From: Thermococcus piezophilus
GTDB lineage: Archaea > Methanobacteriota_B > Thermococci > Thermococcales > Thermococcaceae
Length of the DNA: 64,000 nt
NCBI RefSeq assembly: GCF_001647085.1
Contig: NZ_CP015520.1
Coordinates: forward strand, 1-64,000
Direction of reading: 5' to 3'
This document shows, piece by piece, positions 8,597 through 17,920 of the stretch (the first letter of the stretch is position 1; every line of letters begins with the position of its first letter). The notes under the pieces were generated by a model. It searched no databases, was not told the DNA's origin, and worked only from the letters and a program-made list of their open reading frames with translations. The position numbers and the translations under genes were made by a program.

Positions 8597-9253
8597 TTAG
8601 TCCTCAAGCCAGATCTCAAGCCTCTGCTTGCCCTTTCCGAGGCTGGAACGCTTGAGCTTCTTGAGGTGTCCTATCTCCTTTATGTCCCTCACGTGCGTCC
8701 CGCCGCAGGGGATGACCTCGAAGTCCCTTATCTGAGTGTAGCGCGTCTCCCCTTCCCACCATATCTTCATCTCGCCGCCTTCGTCGATGTATTTGTTGAA
8801 CAGCTCTATAATCTTCTCCTTGTACTGGTTGATGTTTTCCGGATAAAGTATGTCATACCTACCTTTCTCGACGCTCATCCCGCTGCCGTAGAGCTCCCAG
8901 TTGCCTTCCCCAAGAACCTCATTGAGGACGTGCTCGAGGAGGTGCATGGCCGAGTGGATGCGCATGAGCTTGTACCTGTAGTCCCAGTCTATTTTGAGCT
9001 CGACCTCGTCACCTGGCTTGAACTTCCCCGGCTCAGCAACGGCGTGCCAGACGTTTCCAGCATCGTCCTTATAGACGTCCAGAACTTCGACGCCGTTTAT
9101 CGTTCCTCTGTCGTGGGGCTGGCCGCCGCCGGTAGGGTAGAACACCGTCTGGTCGAGAAGAAGGGCGTTTTCCATAACCTCAAGAACCTTTGCCCTCGCA
9201 TCCCTCATGTAGGCATCCTCGTAGTAGAGCTTCCTCGTCACTTCCACCACCAT
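8597..9253 (-). CDS. alaX: alanyl-tRNA editing protein AlaX
   Basis: The 218-residue protein has the AlaX/AlaRS editing domain: FYPTGGGQPHDRG (39-50), the zinc motif HSAMH (H100, H104) and CGGTH (C183, H187). It hydrolyses mischarged Ser- or Gly-tRNA(Ala) in trans. ATG at 9253 is chosen because a TATA-like element lies about 22 bases upstream with no ribosome binding site, which fits a leaderless mRNA; a longer frame to 9325 overlaps the neighbouring gene. Its 3' end faces the cas1 remnant. Confidence 0.93.
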   Translation of the reverse strand: MVVEVTRKLYYEDAYMRDARAKVLEVMENALLLDQTVFYPTGGGQPHDRGTINGVEVLDVYKDDAGNVWHAVAEPGKFKPGDEVELKIDWDYRYKLMRIHSAMHLLEHVLNEVLGEGNWELYGSGMSVEKGRYDILYPENINQYKEKIIELFNKYIDEGGEMKIWWEGETRYTQIRDFEVIPCGGTHVRDIKEIGHLKKLKRSSLGKGKQRLEIWLED

Positions 9254-9268
9254 AGAAAAGTTGGGGAA

Positions 9269-9281
9269 CAAGTTTAAATGA
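9269..9281 (-). promoter_or_regulatory. TATA box of alaX (leaderless)
   Basis: Read on the minus strand this is ATTCATTTAAACT, centred about 22 bases before the alaX ATG. That spacing places the transcription start at or next to the start codon. Confidence 0.5.
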
Positions 9282-9302
9282 ATATCGAAAAGAAAGAAAG
9301 GC

Positions 9303-10760
9303 TCAGCGCTTCTTCCATATCGCAACCGCGAGGCCTATGAGAACCAAGGCTCCCACTATGCCAGCAATCTGGGTCGTGGTGAGGTTTTTCTTTTCCTCGG
9401 GCAGGGTGTATTTGACGGTGGCGGTCGTGTAGTTTGCCAAAAGCTCCTTTACATCGTCTACTGGAGCTCCGTAGCGGAGGAAGACGTTCGATGTGATTTT
9501 TATCGTCCTTCCCTCGACAACAGTAGTGAGCACGAACCTGTTGCCATTTAAGTCCCTGCTCACGTTCTGGGGAACCTCCAGTATCGCCGCCCCCTCAGGG
9601 AGGTTAATCGTCAGATTGAGGGTGTGGTTCACCTCATACTCCATCCTGTCGCCGAGGCCGTTGGTGATGCCCATGGTCGGGTCAAAGGAGTAAACGTAGG
9701 AGCCGTTCACGAACTTGGTGAAGTTCCTAACGAGGTATTCGGCGTCGATTGTCAGCGGCGCGTCCGTCTCGTTGAGGCCGAGGATGGTAACCTTACCGTG
9801 GTCAACGAGGGCGCCCTGATAGCCCAGGGCTATTGAGTACGTCCTGAGGATGTACTCGGTGACGTTCCTGACGCCGTAGGCAGCTATCTCAGCTTTTCTC
9901 GCAAGAACCTCTGACTTAGGCTCGATGTACTCGTCCCTCATGTGGAGCCTTATGGTACCATTGGCGTAGACGTCAAGGGTAACGTACTCGTTCATAACAC
10001 TCCTCTGGTACTGCTCTTCGCCCTTGTAGGGGGCCTTGTATCTGATGTAGTAGTCCTTGTAGTCCCCGAAGAGCGCCTGGTAGCCTTCTGGTGGCAGGAA
10101 CGGCTCAAGGTAAATCTGGGACTTTATTATGACCATATCGTCCTGGGCTTCAGCGGTGACGAAGAACCTGCTCTGGTTGTACTGCTTTGCAAAGGGCCTG
10201 GGATAGCTCAGAAGGGTCGCATTTTCAGGGAGCATCACGATGAAGGTGTTGTTCATCTCGATGGCGAATGGGAGGCCCGTGTCCGGGATGGCAAGGGTTG
10301 CATAGCCCCTCGTGGGGTCGACCTGAACCTCCCAATAATCACCGTAGGAATAGTATTTGGCGAAGTTGAGGGCAATGGCGTTGAAGAGTATCGTGATGTT
10401 ATCGCCACTCTCTATGCCATAGGACTTTACGCTCTCGTTCACGAGCTTCATGCCGGCCTGGGTAAGGCTCTCTATATACCTCCTGAGCTGCTCTTGTTCG
10501 AATTTCTGAACGGCCTCCTCGATGGTCACGTTGCTCTGATTTGTTTCGTTGAGAATCATCTCTATCTGCTTCTCTATCTCGTCTTTTGGGCCCAGCCAGA
10601 CGGTTTTCATGGTTATGTTAGCGCTCCCGTTGGGCAAAATCTGAATCGTAAACACGAAGTTCTGCTTGTACGTTTTGGGCTGGAAATCCTCCGCAAAGGT
10701 CGGGCCGATGAGAGAGGTCAGCAGAATCGCGGCAAGAAACACCGCCAGCACTCGCTTCAT
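9303..10760 (-). CDS. secreted, membrane-anchored surface protein, function unknown
   Basis: The 485-residue protein has an N-terminal signal peptide (KRVLAVFLAAILLTSLIG), a long extracellular part with many N-x-S/T sites for glycosylation, and a C-terminal membrane anchor followed by KKR. No catalytic motif was recognised. It may be a cell-envelope protein. GGAGGT lies a few bases before the ATG. The gene is transcribed towards alaX, with about 50 bases between them. Confidence 0.8.
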   Translation of the reverse strand: MKRVLAVFLAAILLTSLIGPTFAEDFQPKTYKQNFVFTIQILPNGSANITMKTVWLGPKDEIEKQIEMILNETNQSNVTIEEAVQKFEQEQLRRYIESLTQAGMKLVNESVKSYGIESGDNITILFNAIALNFAKYYSYGDYWEVQVDPTRGYATLAIPDTGLPFAIEMNNTFIVMLPENATLLSYPRPFAKQYNQSRFFVTAEAQDDMVIIKSQIYLEPFLPPEGYQALFGDYKDYYIRYKAPYKGEEQYQRSVMNEYVTLDVYANGTIRLHMRDEYIEPKSEVLARKAEIAAYGVRNVTEYILRTYSIALGYQGALVDHGKVTILGLNETDAPLTIDAEYLVRNFTKFVNGSYVYSFDPTMGITNGLGDRMEYEVNHTLNLTINLPEGAAILEVPQNVSRDLNGNRFVLTTVVEGRTIKITSNVFLRYGAPVDDVKELLANYTTATVKYTLPEEKKNLTTTQIAGIVGALVLIGLAVAIWKKR

Positions 10761-10886
10761 TACACATTACCTCCATTTTATCTGTGCTGGTAGTTAGCGC
10801 CACTTTGGAGTATTTAACTTTATCTCAGAAAGGCCAGAAAAGAAACCAATACAAAATCTGAAAAAAAAGGAAGAAGCGCGAAGGAT

Positions 10887-12161
10887 TCAATCCACCCACT
10901 TTGAAGAGTCCAGTTCTCCCTCCGTCTTGGCAACAATAGTCGTTCCGGCTAGGTCACCGGTAACGTTCACCATCGTCCTGCCCATGTCAAGTATTGCGTC
11001 GATTCCGAGTATCATGGCATAGGCTAAGGCTACTGGACTTCCTTCAACGAGCCCGAGGCCGACGCTCTGAAGCACCATGGCCAGCATTATGGCTCCCGCA
11101 CCCGGAACGCCAGCGGTTCCGATCGAGGCGAGCACAGCCGTGAGGATGACCACGAGCTGCTGCTCAAGTGTCAGCGGCTGGCCGATGGCGTTGGCAACGA
11201 AGAGCACCGTGACACCCTGGTAGAGCGCCGTTCCGTCCATGTTTATCGTTGCACCGAGCGGCAGGGTGAAGGAGAATATGCCCCTGTCAACGCCCATCTC
11301 CTCCTCGGCAACGCGCATTGTGACGGGTAAAGTTCCGCTGGAGCTCCTCGTAACGAAGGCAGTAATCATAGCGTCCTTGGCTTTTCTGAGGAACTTGAGC
11401 GGGTCGATGCCGAAGAGCTTGAGCAGGACGCCGTAGACGAAGAGAATCTGGAGGATGAGGCCAAGATAAACCGCTACGACAACCTTGACGAGTGGTCCGG
11501 CGACGTTCGGGCCGAACTGGCCAATGACGTAGTAAATCAGAGTAAAGACACCTATTGGAGCGTACTGCATGACGCCGGCGACTATCTTGTACATCGCCTC
11601 GGCGGCGGCATCCATAACTCTGAAGAGCGTCTCAGCTGAGCTCCTGATCCTTTCATCTTCACTGTTCATGAGGTAGCTGATGGCTATTCCAAAGACTATG
11701 GCGAAGAATATCGTAGGAAGAACCTGGCCGCTTGAGAGGGCTGCAAAGGGGTTGGTCGGGACGATGTTGAGGAGTGTCTGGACGAGCGATGGAGCCTGTG
11801 CCTCTATAGCCTTTCCAGAGCCGGTTCCGAGCTCGATTCCAGTTCCTGGCTTGAAGAGGTTGCCCATCAGCAGGCCAAAGAACACTGCGAATGCCGATGT
11901 GGCCAGGTAATATAGGATTATCTTGACGCCCACCCTTCCGAGCCGCGCTGGGTTGATGCTGGCGGCGCCGACTATTAGCGAGAACAGTATTATCGGCATC
12001 ACTAGCATCTTCAGGAGTCTCACAAATAGGTCTCCGAGCGGCTTTAGGGCTGCTGAATACTCTGGAACCAGCATGCCTAAGATAACACCCAGCACGAGCC
12101 CAGCGAGGATCTTGTAAAGCACAGGAATTTCAAGATATGTTCTCAATATCCCCCTTCCCAT
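10887..12161 (-). CDS. gltP: sodium-dependent aspartate/dicarboxylate symporter (Glt(Ph) type)
   Basis: The 424-residue multispanning protein shows the DAACS hallmarks: the serine-rich hairpin [11 protein letters not shown], the substrate/sodium motif [10 protein letters not shown] and a C-terminal [14 protein letters not shown]. It takes up aspartate (or glutamate) with sodium ions across the cytoplasmic membrane. ATG 12161 is preferred to the GTG at 12170, which falls within the ribosome binding site (GAGGTGA). A/T-rich sequence at 12180-12250 probably carries its promoter. Confidence 0.95.
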   Translation of the reverse strand: MGRGILRTYLEIPVLYKILAGLVLGVILGMLVPEYSAALKPLGDLFVRLLKMLVMPIILFSLIVGAASINPARLGRVGVKIILYYLATSAFAVFFGLLMGNLFKPGTGIELGTGSGKAIEAQAPSLVQTLLNIVPTNPFAALSSGQVLPTIFFAIVFGIAISYLMNSEDERIRSSAETLFRVMDAAAEAMYKIVAGVMQYAPIGVFTLIYYVIGQFGPNVAGPLVKVVVAVYLGLILQILFVYGVLLKLFGIDPLKFLRKAKDAMITAFVTRSSSGTLPVTMRVAEEEMGVDRGIFSFTLPLGATINMDGTALYQGVTVLFVANAIGQPLTLEQQLVVILTAVLASIGTAGVPGAGAIMLAMVLQSVGLGLVEGSPVALAYAMILGIDAILDMGRTMVNVTGDLAGTTIVAKTEGELDSSKWVD

Positions 12162-12264
12162 TGGCTTCACCTCTTTAAGAATAACATCGAAATAGCATTA
12201 ATAGCGACATTATATTAATTTTTACCAAAAAAAGTTGATAATATGACAAAAAATCGTGGGAAAT

Positions 12265-12999
12265 TTAGAGAAATCTGAGAGAAACGTCGCCATGGAGTAC
12301 CCGCACTCTGCCCTTTGGTGTTTCGAGAATCAGCGCGCCGTCCACATCTATGTCCACAGCCCTGCCGACGAGTTCTGTTTCATCGTCGATTATCTTGACT
12401 TCCTTCCCGAGGACAATGCTCCTCTCCTTCAGCGCGGATATTATCTCACCGTATCGTCTATCGAGAAAGAGTCCGTACCAGTGATCGAGATTCCTAATGA
12501 GGGTGTGGAAGGCTTCTGACAGGGAAACCTCACGGCCGAGGAACTCTCTCATCGAGGTCGCTATTTTCCTGAGCTCCTCAGGAACCTCGTTGTTCACGTT
12601 GAGGCCTATCCCAAGGATAACGAACTCCCTGATCCTCCCCTCGGTAAGAACCCCGCAGATTTTTCTCCCGTTTACCCAGACGTCGTTGGGCCATTTTATG
12701 CCCGCTTCAATTCCGAATTTCCAGAGAGTATCGACAACGGCCAGGGCCCCGATGAAGACGAGCGTGGGAAGGTGCTTGGGCTCAGCCTTAGGCTTCAGGA
12801 TTACGCTCATCCAGAGGCCTCCCTCCGGGGAAGCCCAGGTACGGCCTTTCCTCCCTTTTCCGGCGGTCTGTCTGTCCGCCACCACCACCGTCCCCTCACG
12901 CTCATCTAGAGCGATGAGCTTGGCGTACTCATTGGTTGAATCTACTTCAGGAAGGTGGATTATTTTACGGCCAATAATTTCACTGCCCAGTCCCGACAT
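12265..12999 (-). CDS. birA: biotin-protein ligase (BirA), catalytic domain only
   Basis: The 244-residue enzyme has the biotinyl-AMP loop GKGRKGRTW, the biotin-binding segments STNEYAK and [14 protein letters not shown], and a C-terminal SH3-like domain. It has no N-terminal HTH domain, so it is not a repressor. It would attach biotin to the carrier domain of the carboxyltransferase subunit encoded about 1 kb away (K549 at 14075-15826). ATG 12999 follows GGCGGTGGT. Confidence 0.95.
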   Translation of the reverse strand: MSGLGSEIIGRKIIHLPEVDSTNEYAKLIALDEREGTVVVADRQTAGKGRKGRTWASPEGGLWMSVILKPKAEPKHLPTLVFIGALAVVDTLWKFGIEAGIKWPNDVWVNGRKICGVLTEGRIREFVILGIGLNVNNEVPEELRKIATSMREFLGREVSLSEAFHTLIRNLDHWYGLFLDRRYGEIISALKERSIVLGKEVKIIDDETELVGRAVDIDVDGALILETPKGRVRVLHGDVSLRFL

Positions 13000-13056
13000 C
13001 AAACCACCGCCGAGGGAAATCCTCCGGGAGGCTTAAACAACTTTCTATCAAGGAAA

Positions 13057-13068
13057 ACCTTAAATCCT
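13057..13068 (+). promoter_or_regulatory. probable TATA box of fba
   Basis: ACCTTAAATCC lies about 25 bases upstream of the glycolytic-motif centre and about 37 bases before the fba ATG, a normal archaeal core-promoter position. The nearby GATATATA (13073-13080) is an alternative but would leave almost no leader. Confidence 0.4.
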
Positions 13069-13078
13069 CCAAGATATA

Positions 13079-13095
13079 TATCACTCCCGGTGATT
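13079..13095 (+). promoter_or_regulatory. Thermococcales glycolytic motif (TGM) before fba
   Basis: TATCAC-TCCCG-GTGATT matches the known TGM, TATCAC-N5-GTGATA, at 11 of 12 fixed positions. The TGM is the site of the sugar-responsive TrmB-type regulator (Tgr/TrmBL1). It lies downstream of the probable TATA box, the arrangement known for genes repressed when sugar is absent, and its right arm (GGTGAT) also serves as the ribosome binding site. Confidence 0.8.
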
Positions 13096-13098
13096 AGT

Positions 13099-13944
13099 AT
13101 GGATGCCTACCAGAGCGTTGGGATTAGAAGAAGGTTGAAGCGATTCTTCCGCAGAGATGGGAGGGCGCTGATATTCGCGATGGACCACGGCTTCGAGCAC
13201 GGACCGACAGATTTTGAGGAGTACTGGGAGCACGTTAACCCAAAAATCATCACAAGAAAGGTCATGCGCGCAGGAGTAGATGGTGTGATGATGCTCCCTG
13301 GCCTCGTAAGGTTAGCGGGCGACGAGGTTAAGCCCTACAGGGGGCTTATGATAAAGCTCACCAGCAAGACCAACCTGAGGCCAAAGGATGAGCAGCTCTT
13401 ACAGAGCCAGCTCGGTTTTGTTGAAGACGCGATTAAGCTCGGCGCCGACGCCATAGCGGCGACCGTCTACTGGGGCTCGCCGCAGGAGGACGTTATGATG
13501 CGCCAGTTCGCCGAAATAGCGAGCTACGCCCACAACATGGGCTTCCCGGTTGTACAGTTCGCCTATCCGCGCGGCCCGTACATCAACGAGAAGTACGGCA
13601 AAAAGGAGGACTATCGTGTTGTTATGTACGGCGCGAGGGCGGCCGTTGAGAGCGGAGCCGACATGATAAAGACCTACTGGACGGGCTCAAGGGAGACCTT
13701 CACCAAGGTGGTCGATGCCGCAGCAGGAGTTCCAGTCCTTCTGAGCGGTGGCGCTAAGACCGAGAATCCAGTTGACTTCCTTAGGGTGGTTTACGACGTC
13801 ATAGAGGCCGGCGGAGCTGGAGCGGTCGTCGGCAGGAATATCTTCCAGCGTGAAAACCCAGAGCCACTCATCAAGGCCCTCATAAGAGTCATCCATCGCA
13901 ACGAAGAGCCAGAAGAGGCTGCCAAGGCCGAAGGGCTTCTCTGA
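13099..13944 (+). CDS. fba: archaeal class I fructose-1,6-bisphosphate aldolase (DhnA family)
   Basis: The 281-residue TIM-barrel protein has the archaeal DhnA-type aldolase motifs: [11 protein letters not shown] near residue 27, YWGSPQED, and MIKTYWTG, whose K191 is the probable Schiff-base lysine. It interconverts fructose 1,6-bisphosphate and the two triose phosphates in the modified Embden-Meyerhof pathway. The ATG at 13099 is chosen because the upstream frame contains no better ribosome binding site and the promoter motif ends at 13095. Confidence 0.95.
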   Translation: MDAYQSVGIRRRLKRFFRRDGRALIFAMDHGFEHGPTDFEEYWEHVNPKIITRKVMRAGVDGVMMLPGLVRLAGDEVKPYRGLMIKLTSKTNLRPKDEQLLQSQLGFVEDAIKLGADAIAATVYWGSPQEDVMMRQFAEIASYAHNMGFPVVQFAYPRGPYINEKYGKKEDYRVVMYGARAAVESGADMIKTYWTGSRETFTKVVDAAAGVPVLLSGGAKTENPVDFLRVVYDVIEAGGAGAVVGRNIFQRENPEPLIKALIRVIHRNEEPEEAAKAEGLL

Positions 13945-14007
13945 GCATTTTCTTCTGCTCCCTTCTTTTCGGCGTTTGACGGAAAATATGTCCTCTAACG
14001 TCGGAAC

Positions 14008-14018
14008 TTTTTTAAGTC
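14008..14018 (+). promoter_or_regulatory. TATA box of the carboxyltransferase gene
   Basis: CTTTTTTAAGT, preceded by a purine-rich element, lies about 60 bases before the ATG at 14075; this leaves a leader of about 35 bases containing an AGGTGAT ribosome binding site. Confidence 0.5.
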
Positions 14019-14074
14019 AACTGATGGTTAGAGGGGCATATACGGAGTAAACAACAAGAAGGCAGGTGATCACA

Positions 14075-15826
14075 ATGGTTGAAATAGTAGATACCACATT
14101 TAGGGATGCGCACCAATCGCTCATAGCGACGCGCCTCAGGACAGAGGACATGCTTGCCGTAGCTGAGAAGATGGACAGGATAGGTTTCTACTCCATGGAG
14201 GTCTGGGGAGGGGCGACCTTCGACGTCTGCATCCGCTATCTGAAGGAAGACCCCTGGGAGAGGCTCAGACTTTTGAGAGAGCACATAAGGAAGACGAAGC
14301 TCCAGATGTTGCTCAGGGGGCAGAATGTCGTTGGCTACCGCCATTACCCGGACGATGTCGTCGAGAAGTTCGTCGAGCTGGCCCACAAGAATGGGATAGA
14401 CATTTTTAGAGTCTTCGATGCCCTTAATGACGTCAGGAACATGGAGGTGGCAATAAGGAAGGCCAAAGAGGTGGGTGCTGAGGTTCAGGGTGCCATAGCT
14501 TACACAACCGGACCAATCTTTACCCTTGAATATTACATGAAAAAGGTGGAGGAGCTCCTAAAGCTGGACGTCGATGTAATTACCATCAAGGACATGGCAG
14601 CCCTACTGACACCCGAGAAGGCCTACGAACTGGTGAGTGAGATAAAGGAAACCTACGGCATCCCAGTTAATGTTCACACCCACTCGACCACTGGAATGGC
14701 CGTCGCGACTTACCTGAAGGCTGTCGAGGCCGGGGCAGACTTCATTGACACAGCTATAAGCCCCCTCGCCTTCGGAACTGCCCAGCCCGGGATACAGACG
14801 ATATGGCACGCGCTGCCTGAGGCAGTCGGCTCTCACCTCGACAGGGAACTGATCCATCAGGTCTCGCGCTACCTCAAAAAGCTGATTGAGGAGAGGTACT
14901 ACGGCCTGCTCCACAAGGAAGCCCTCATGGTGAACCCATACGTCCTGAAGTACCAAGTTCCTGGAGGAATGTTCTCCAACCTCATAGCCCAGCTCAAGGA
15001 GATGAAGGCTCTGGATAAACTCGACGAAGTGCTAGAAGAGATTCCGCACGTGAGGGAGGACCTCGGCTGGCCACCGCTGGTTACACCGACGAGTCAGATA
15101 GTCGGCACTCAAGCTGTCCTCAACGTTCTCTTCGGAAGATACGAGAGGATAACCAACGAGGTCAAGAACTACATCAAAGGCCTGTACGGAAGGCCTCCAG
15201 CAGAGATAAACCCCGAGCTAAGGACGAAGGTTCTTGGAGATGAAGAACCAGTATCAGCGAGACCGGGTGAGCTTCTAGAGCCTGTATTAGAGAAATGTAG
15301 AAAGGAGCTCGAGGAACTCGGCTATCTGGAGAAGGAAGAGGACGTCCTCACATACTGTCTCTTCCCGCAGATTGCACTGGAGTTCTTCAAGGCCAGAAGG
15401 GAGGGAGTTAGAAAACCAGAAATCCCGAAGACTGCCCAGAAGTTTAAACTGTACATCGACGGTGTTGAGTTCGAAGTTGGCGTTGAGGGAGTTGACCTGA
15501 GCGCCCTCAAGTATCTGCCTCAGATAGCAAGTGCCGGTGCCCCCGTCCCGGCAGTTCCGAGTGCTCCAAGCGTTCCTGCTAGTGTCCCGACTCCGGCACC
15601 GGCTCCCGCTGGTGAGGGGGTAGTTACTGCCCCAATGCCGGGCAAAATCATCAGGATATTAGTCAAAGAAGGCGATGAGGTCAAAACCGGTCAAGGACTA
15701 CTCATCCTTGAGGCAATGAAAATGGAGAATGAAATACCCTCACCAAAAGACGGCGTAGTAAAGAAAATCCTCGTCAAAGAAGGCCAAACCGTCGACACCG
15801 GACAAGCACTCATAGAAATAGGGTGA
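14075..15826 (+). CDS. oadA: oxaloacetate decarboxylase alpha / pyruvate carboxylase B-type carboxyltransferase with biotin carrier
   Basis: The 583-residue protein has an N-terminal metal-dependent carboxyltransferase barrel (VDTTFRDAHQSL at 5-16; HTHSTTGMA), a conserved middle domain, a Pro/Ala-rich linker (about 490-515) and a C-terminal biotinyl domain. The biotin site is EAMKMEN with K549. It moves a carboxyl group between oxaloacetate (or a CoA thioester) and biotin. No beta or gamma subunit is nearby, so the exact substrate is open. ATG 14075 follows AGGTGAT; the GTG at 14066 lies inside that site. Confidence 0.88.
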   Translation: MVEIVDTTFRDAHQSLIATRLRTEDMLAVAEKMDRIGFYSMEVWGGATFDVCIRYLKEDPWERLRLLREHIRKTKLQMLLRGQNVVGYRHYPDDVVEKFVELAHKNGIDIFRVFDALNDVRNMEVAIRKAKEVGAEVQGAIAYTTGPIFTLEYYMKKVEELLKLDVDVITIKDMAALLTPEKAYELVSEIKETYGIPVNVHTHSTTGMAVATYLKAVEAGADFIDTAISPLAFGTAQPGIQTIWHALPEAVGSHLDRELIHQVSRYLKKLIEERYYGLLHKEALMVNPYVLKYQVPGGMFSNLIAQLKEMKALDKLDEVLEEIPHVREDLGWPPLVTPTSQIVGTQAVLNVLFGRYERITNEVKNYIKGLYGRPPAEINPELRTKVLGDEEPVSARPGELLEPVLEKCRKELEELGYLEKEEDVLTYCLFPQIALEFFKARREGVRKPEIPKTAQKFKLYIDGVEFEVGVEGVDLSALKYLPQIASAGAPVPAVPSAPSVPASVPTPAPAPAGEGVVTAPMPGKIIRILVKEGDEVKTGQGLLILEAMKMENEIPSPKDGVVKKILVKEGQTVDTGQALIEIG

Positions 15827-15949
15827 CGGGAGGAGCTCTTGTCTACCCCCTTTTTCCAGTTACGCTCTGCTTAAAGTTTTTTCGTCAAGTTGAGAGTAAT
15901 CTTTCTAACTTTTAGTTAAAAGTCGAAAAACTTTCAGCCCATCGCCGAA

Positions 15950-15961
15950 AACATTTATATG
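15950..15961 (+). promoter_or_regulatory. TATA box of the cstA pseudogene
   Basis: ACATTTATATG lies about 50 bases before the cstA start at 16007. The promoter and the ribosome binding site GGAGGTG still look intact even though the gene is broken. Confidence 0.5.
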
Positions 15962-16006
15962 AACACAATTTTATACTACTCCGAAAACTTTCGTGGAGGT
16001 GCAACC

Positions 16007-17603
16007 ATGAACTCCGCTGTAATAATCTTGATAGCAGCTGCAATATACGTCGGGATGTACGTTACCTACGGAAGGGGCCTCCAGAACAAGGTCGTTAAGG
16101 CCGCCCCAACAGACCAACCCCGGCACACAGGCTTTACGACGGCGTTGACTACGTCCCGGCACACCCAATGGTTCTCTACGGCCACCACTTCGCGAGCATA
16201 GCTGGAGCAGGACCAATCGTCGGTCCAGCAATTGCTATGGCCTGGGGATGACTGCCAGGACTCATCTGGGTCTGGTTTGGAAATGTCTTCATAGGTGCCG
16301 TCCATGACTACCTGGCTCTGATGTCATCTGTCCGCTACGATGGAAAGTCCATCCAGTGGATCGCAGGAAAGCTCATGAGCAAGAGGACGAGCATGGCCTT
16401 CGAGCTCTACGTCTGGTTCGCGCTGGTTCTCGTCATAGCCGCTTTCGCCGCGGTCATTTCAGGAATATTCGTCAGCACTCCAGAAGCAGCAACCGCTTCG
16501 CTGCTCTTCTTAGGCGTTGCAGTAATTCTTGGATGAGTAAGGAGACCTGGTACATCGTCCTCGGAGTCTATGTCATCATAGCCTCATCTCTCCCGGTATG
16601 GATCCTCCTGCAGCCCAGGGACTACCTCAACGCCTACATCCTTTGGTTCGGCCTCATAGTAGGTAGTCTAGCGTTCATCGTCGTCGGCCTCAAGGGTGTC
16701 GGAACTTTCACCGTCCCAGCCTTCACCACCTGGTCCGCCAACGTAGTCGGCGGTAAGCCGTCACCCTTCTGGCCAACGATACCGCTTGTCATCGCCTGTG
16801 GAGCGCTGAGTGGATTCCACTCCATAGTTGGCTCCGGAACCTCAAGCAAGCAGCTTGACAACGAGCTCCACGGCCTTATGGTCGGCTACGGCGGAATGTT
16901 CACCGAGGGTCTCCTCTCGACCATCGTCATCGCATCCATAGCCATCTACGGATACCAGGTCTTCGCCGATGCGGGAGTTAGCATAACCGCCTCCAACTGG
17001 GCTCAGATATACGCTCCACAGGTGGCTGGAACCATTGGTAAGGTGACCATCTTCTCCAAGAGCTACGCCTACGGTCTCAACGACGCCTTCGGCGTAGATG
17101 TCAAGACCGGAACCATCTTCGCCAGCCTCTGGGTCTCGGCCTTCGCCCTCACGACTCTAGACACGGCGACGAGGCTTGGAAGGTTCGCCTGGCAGGAGAT
17201 TATAGAGATGGTCAACGGACCTGAGATCCTCAAGAACAAGTGGATTGCATCGTTTATTCTCACCATCTTCGGTATCTACCTGGCCTGGGGCGGAAACTGG
17301 CTTATCATCTGGCCGGCTTTCAGCGGTATGAACCAGATGCTCGCGAGCATAGCCATGATGACGGCTTCGCTCTGGGTAGCAAAGATTCAGAGGCCAGAGG
17401 GAGCCTGGAAATGGGCTGTCCTCATCCCAGCGATCTTCCTGTGGATTACAGTTACGACAGCACTGGCCTGGTTCCTCGTCGTCATCAAGCCAGGGTTATG
17501 GGTGTCCCTCATAACCGTCGTTGGCCTGATCCTCAACGTGCTCCTCGTCTTCGACTGGTACGCGGCATGGAAGAAGCCGACCGAGGAGTATGCCACCGCT
17601 TGA
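16007..17603 (+). pseudogene. carbon starvation protein CstA-type peptide/pyruvate transporter, broken
   Basis: The reading frame starts well (GGAGGTG site, MNSAVIILIAAAIYVGMYVT) and clearly encodes a CstA-family multispanning transporter. A frameshift falls near 16110-16125, after KVVKAAP; the continuation in the next frame ([17 protein letters not shown]) hits TGA at 16249 where the family has Trp (AWGW). A third break near 16535 leads into the last long frame (KETWYIVLGVYV to the end). At least three lesions, so not functional unless the sequence is wrong. CstA proteins import peptides or pyruvate. Confidence 0.88.
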
Positions 17604-17606
17604 ACC

Positions 17607-17630
17607 TTTCCTTTTTTAATTTTGTTTTTT
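17607..17630 (+). terminator. T-rich archaeal transcription terminator
   Basis: Just after the cstA stop come three runs of T (4-6 bases each), the usual form of intrinsic termination in Thermococcales. Confidence 0.5.
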
Positions 17631-17644
17631 CGGAGGTGTGAACA

Positions 17645-17920
17645 TTGGAGCCGATAAAGCAGTTTCTCAAGGGGTTTATGAAGTCCCTCAGGCATCAGTC
17701 AATGGAATACATAGAGTTCGAGCTCAGGGAGCTAGAGAACGTCTTCGCCCTCGTCCTTATGGGAGCCTTCGTTGGCATACCCCCACCCCCAACGACGCTT
17801 GTGATTAGGCTTATGCCCCACATGGTCAAGGAGATGCACGTGATGCAACAGAGGGCAATAAATATGGATGACATATTTGCAGAGATAGCCGGGATGTTCG
17901 ACATAGATGGAGGTGGTAGC
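17645..17920 (+). CDS. small conserved-looking protein of unknown function upstream of the ArsA-like gene
   Basis: A TTG start at 17645 follows GGAGGTG at 17632-17638. The helical, mildly hydrophobic product (MEYIEFELRELENVFALVLM, then GAFVGIPPPPTTLVIR) runs about 92 codons to the ATG of the ATPase gene. Its frame has no stop before that ATG and continues in frame into it, so it is either a natural N-terminal part of the ATPase, or a separate gene that has lost its stop. The strong GGAGGTGGT site at 17909-17917 favours two genes. Function unknown. Confidence 0.6.

Noticed and set aside
8567-9277. 236-codon open frame antisense to alaX
   Set aside because: Shadow frame; alaX has all catalytic motifs on the other strand.
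9942-10793. 283-codon open frame antisense to the surface protein
   Set aside because: Low-complexity product without motifs; the minus-strand gene has signal peptide, membrane anchor and ribosome binding site.
16249-16251. TGA read as selenocysteine or another amino acid in the CstA gene
   Set aside because: No SECIS-like element seen and two other frameshifts in the same gene; the family has Trp here.
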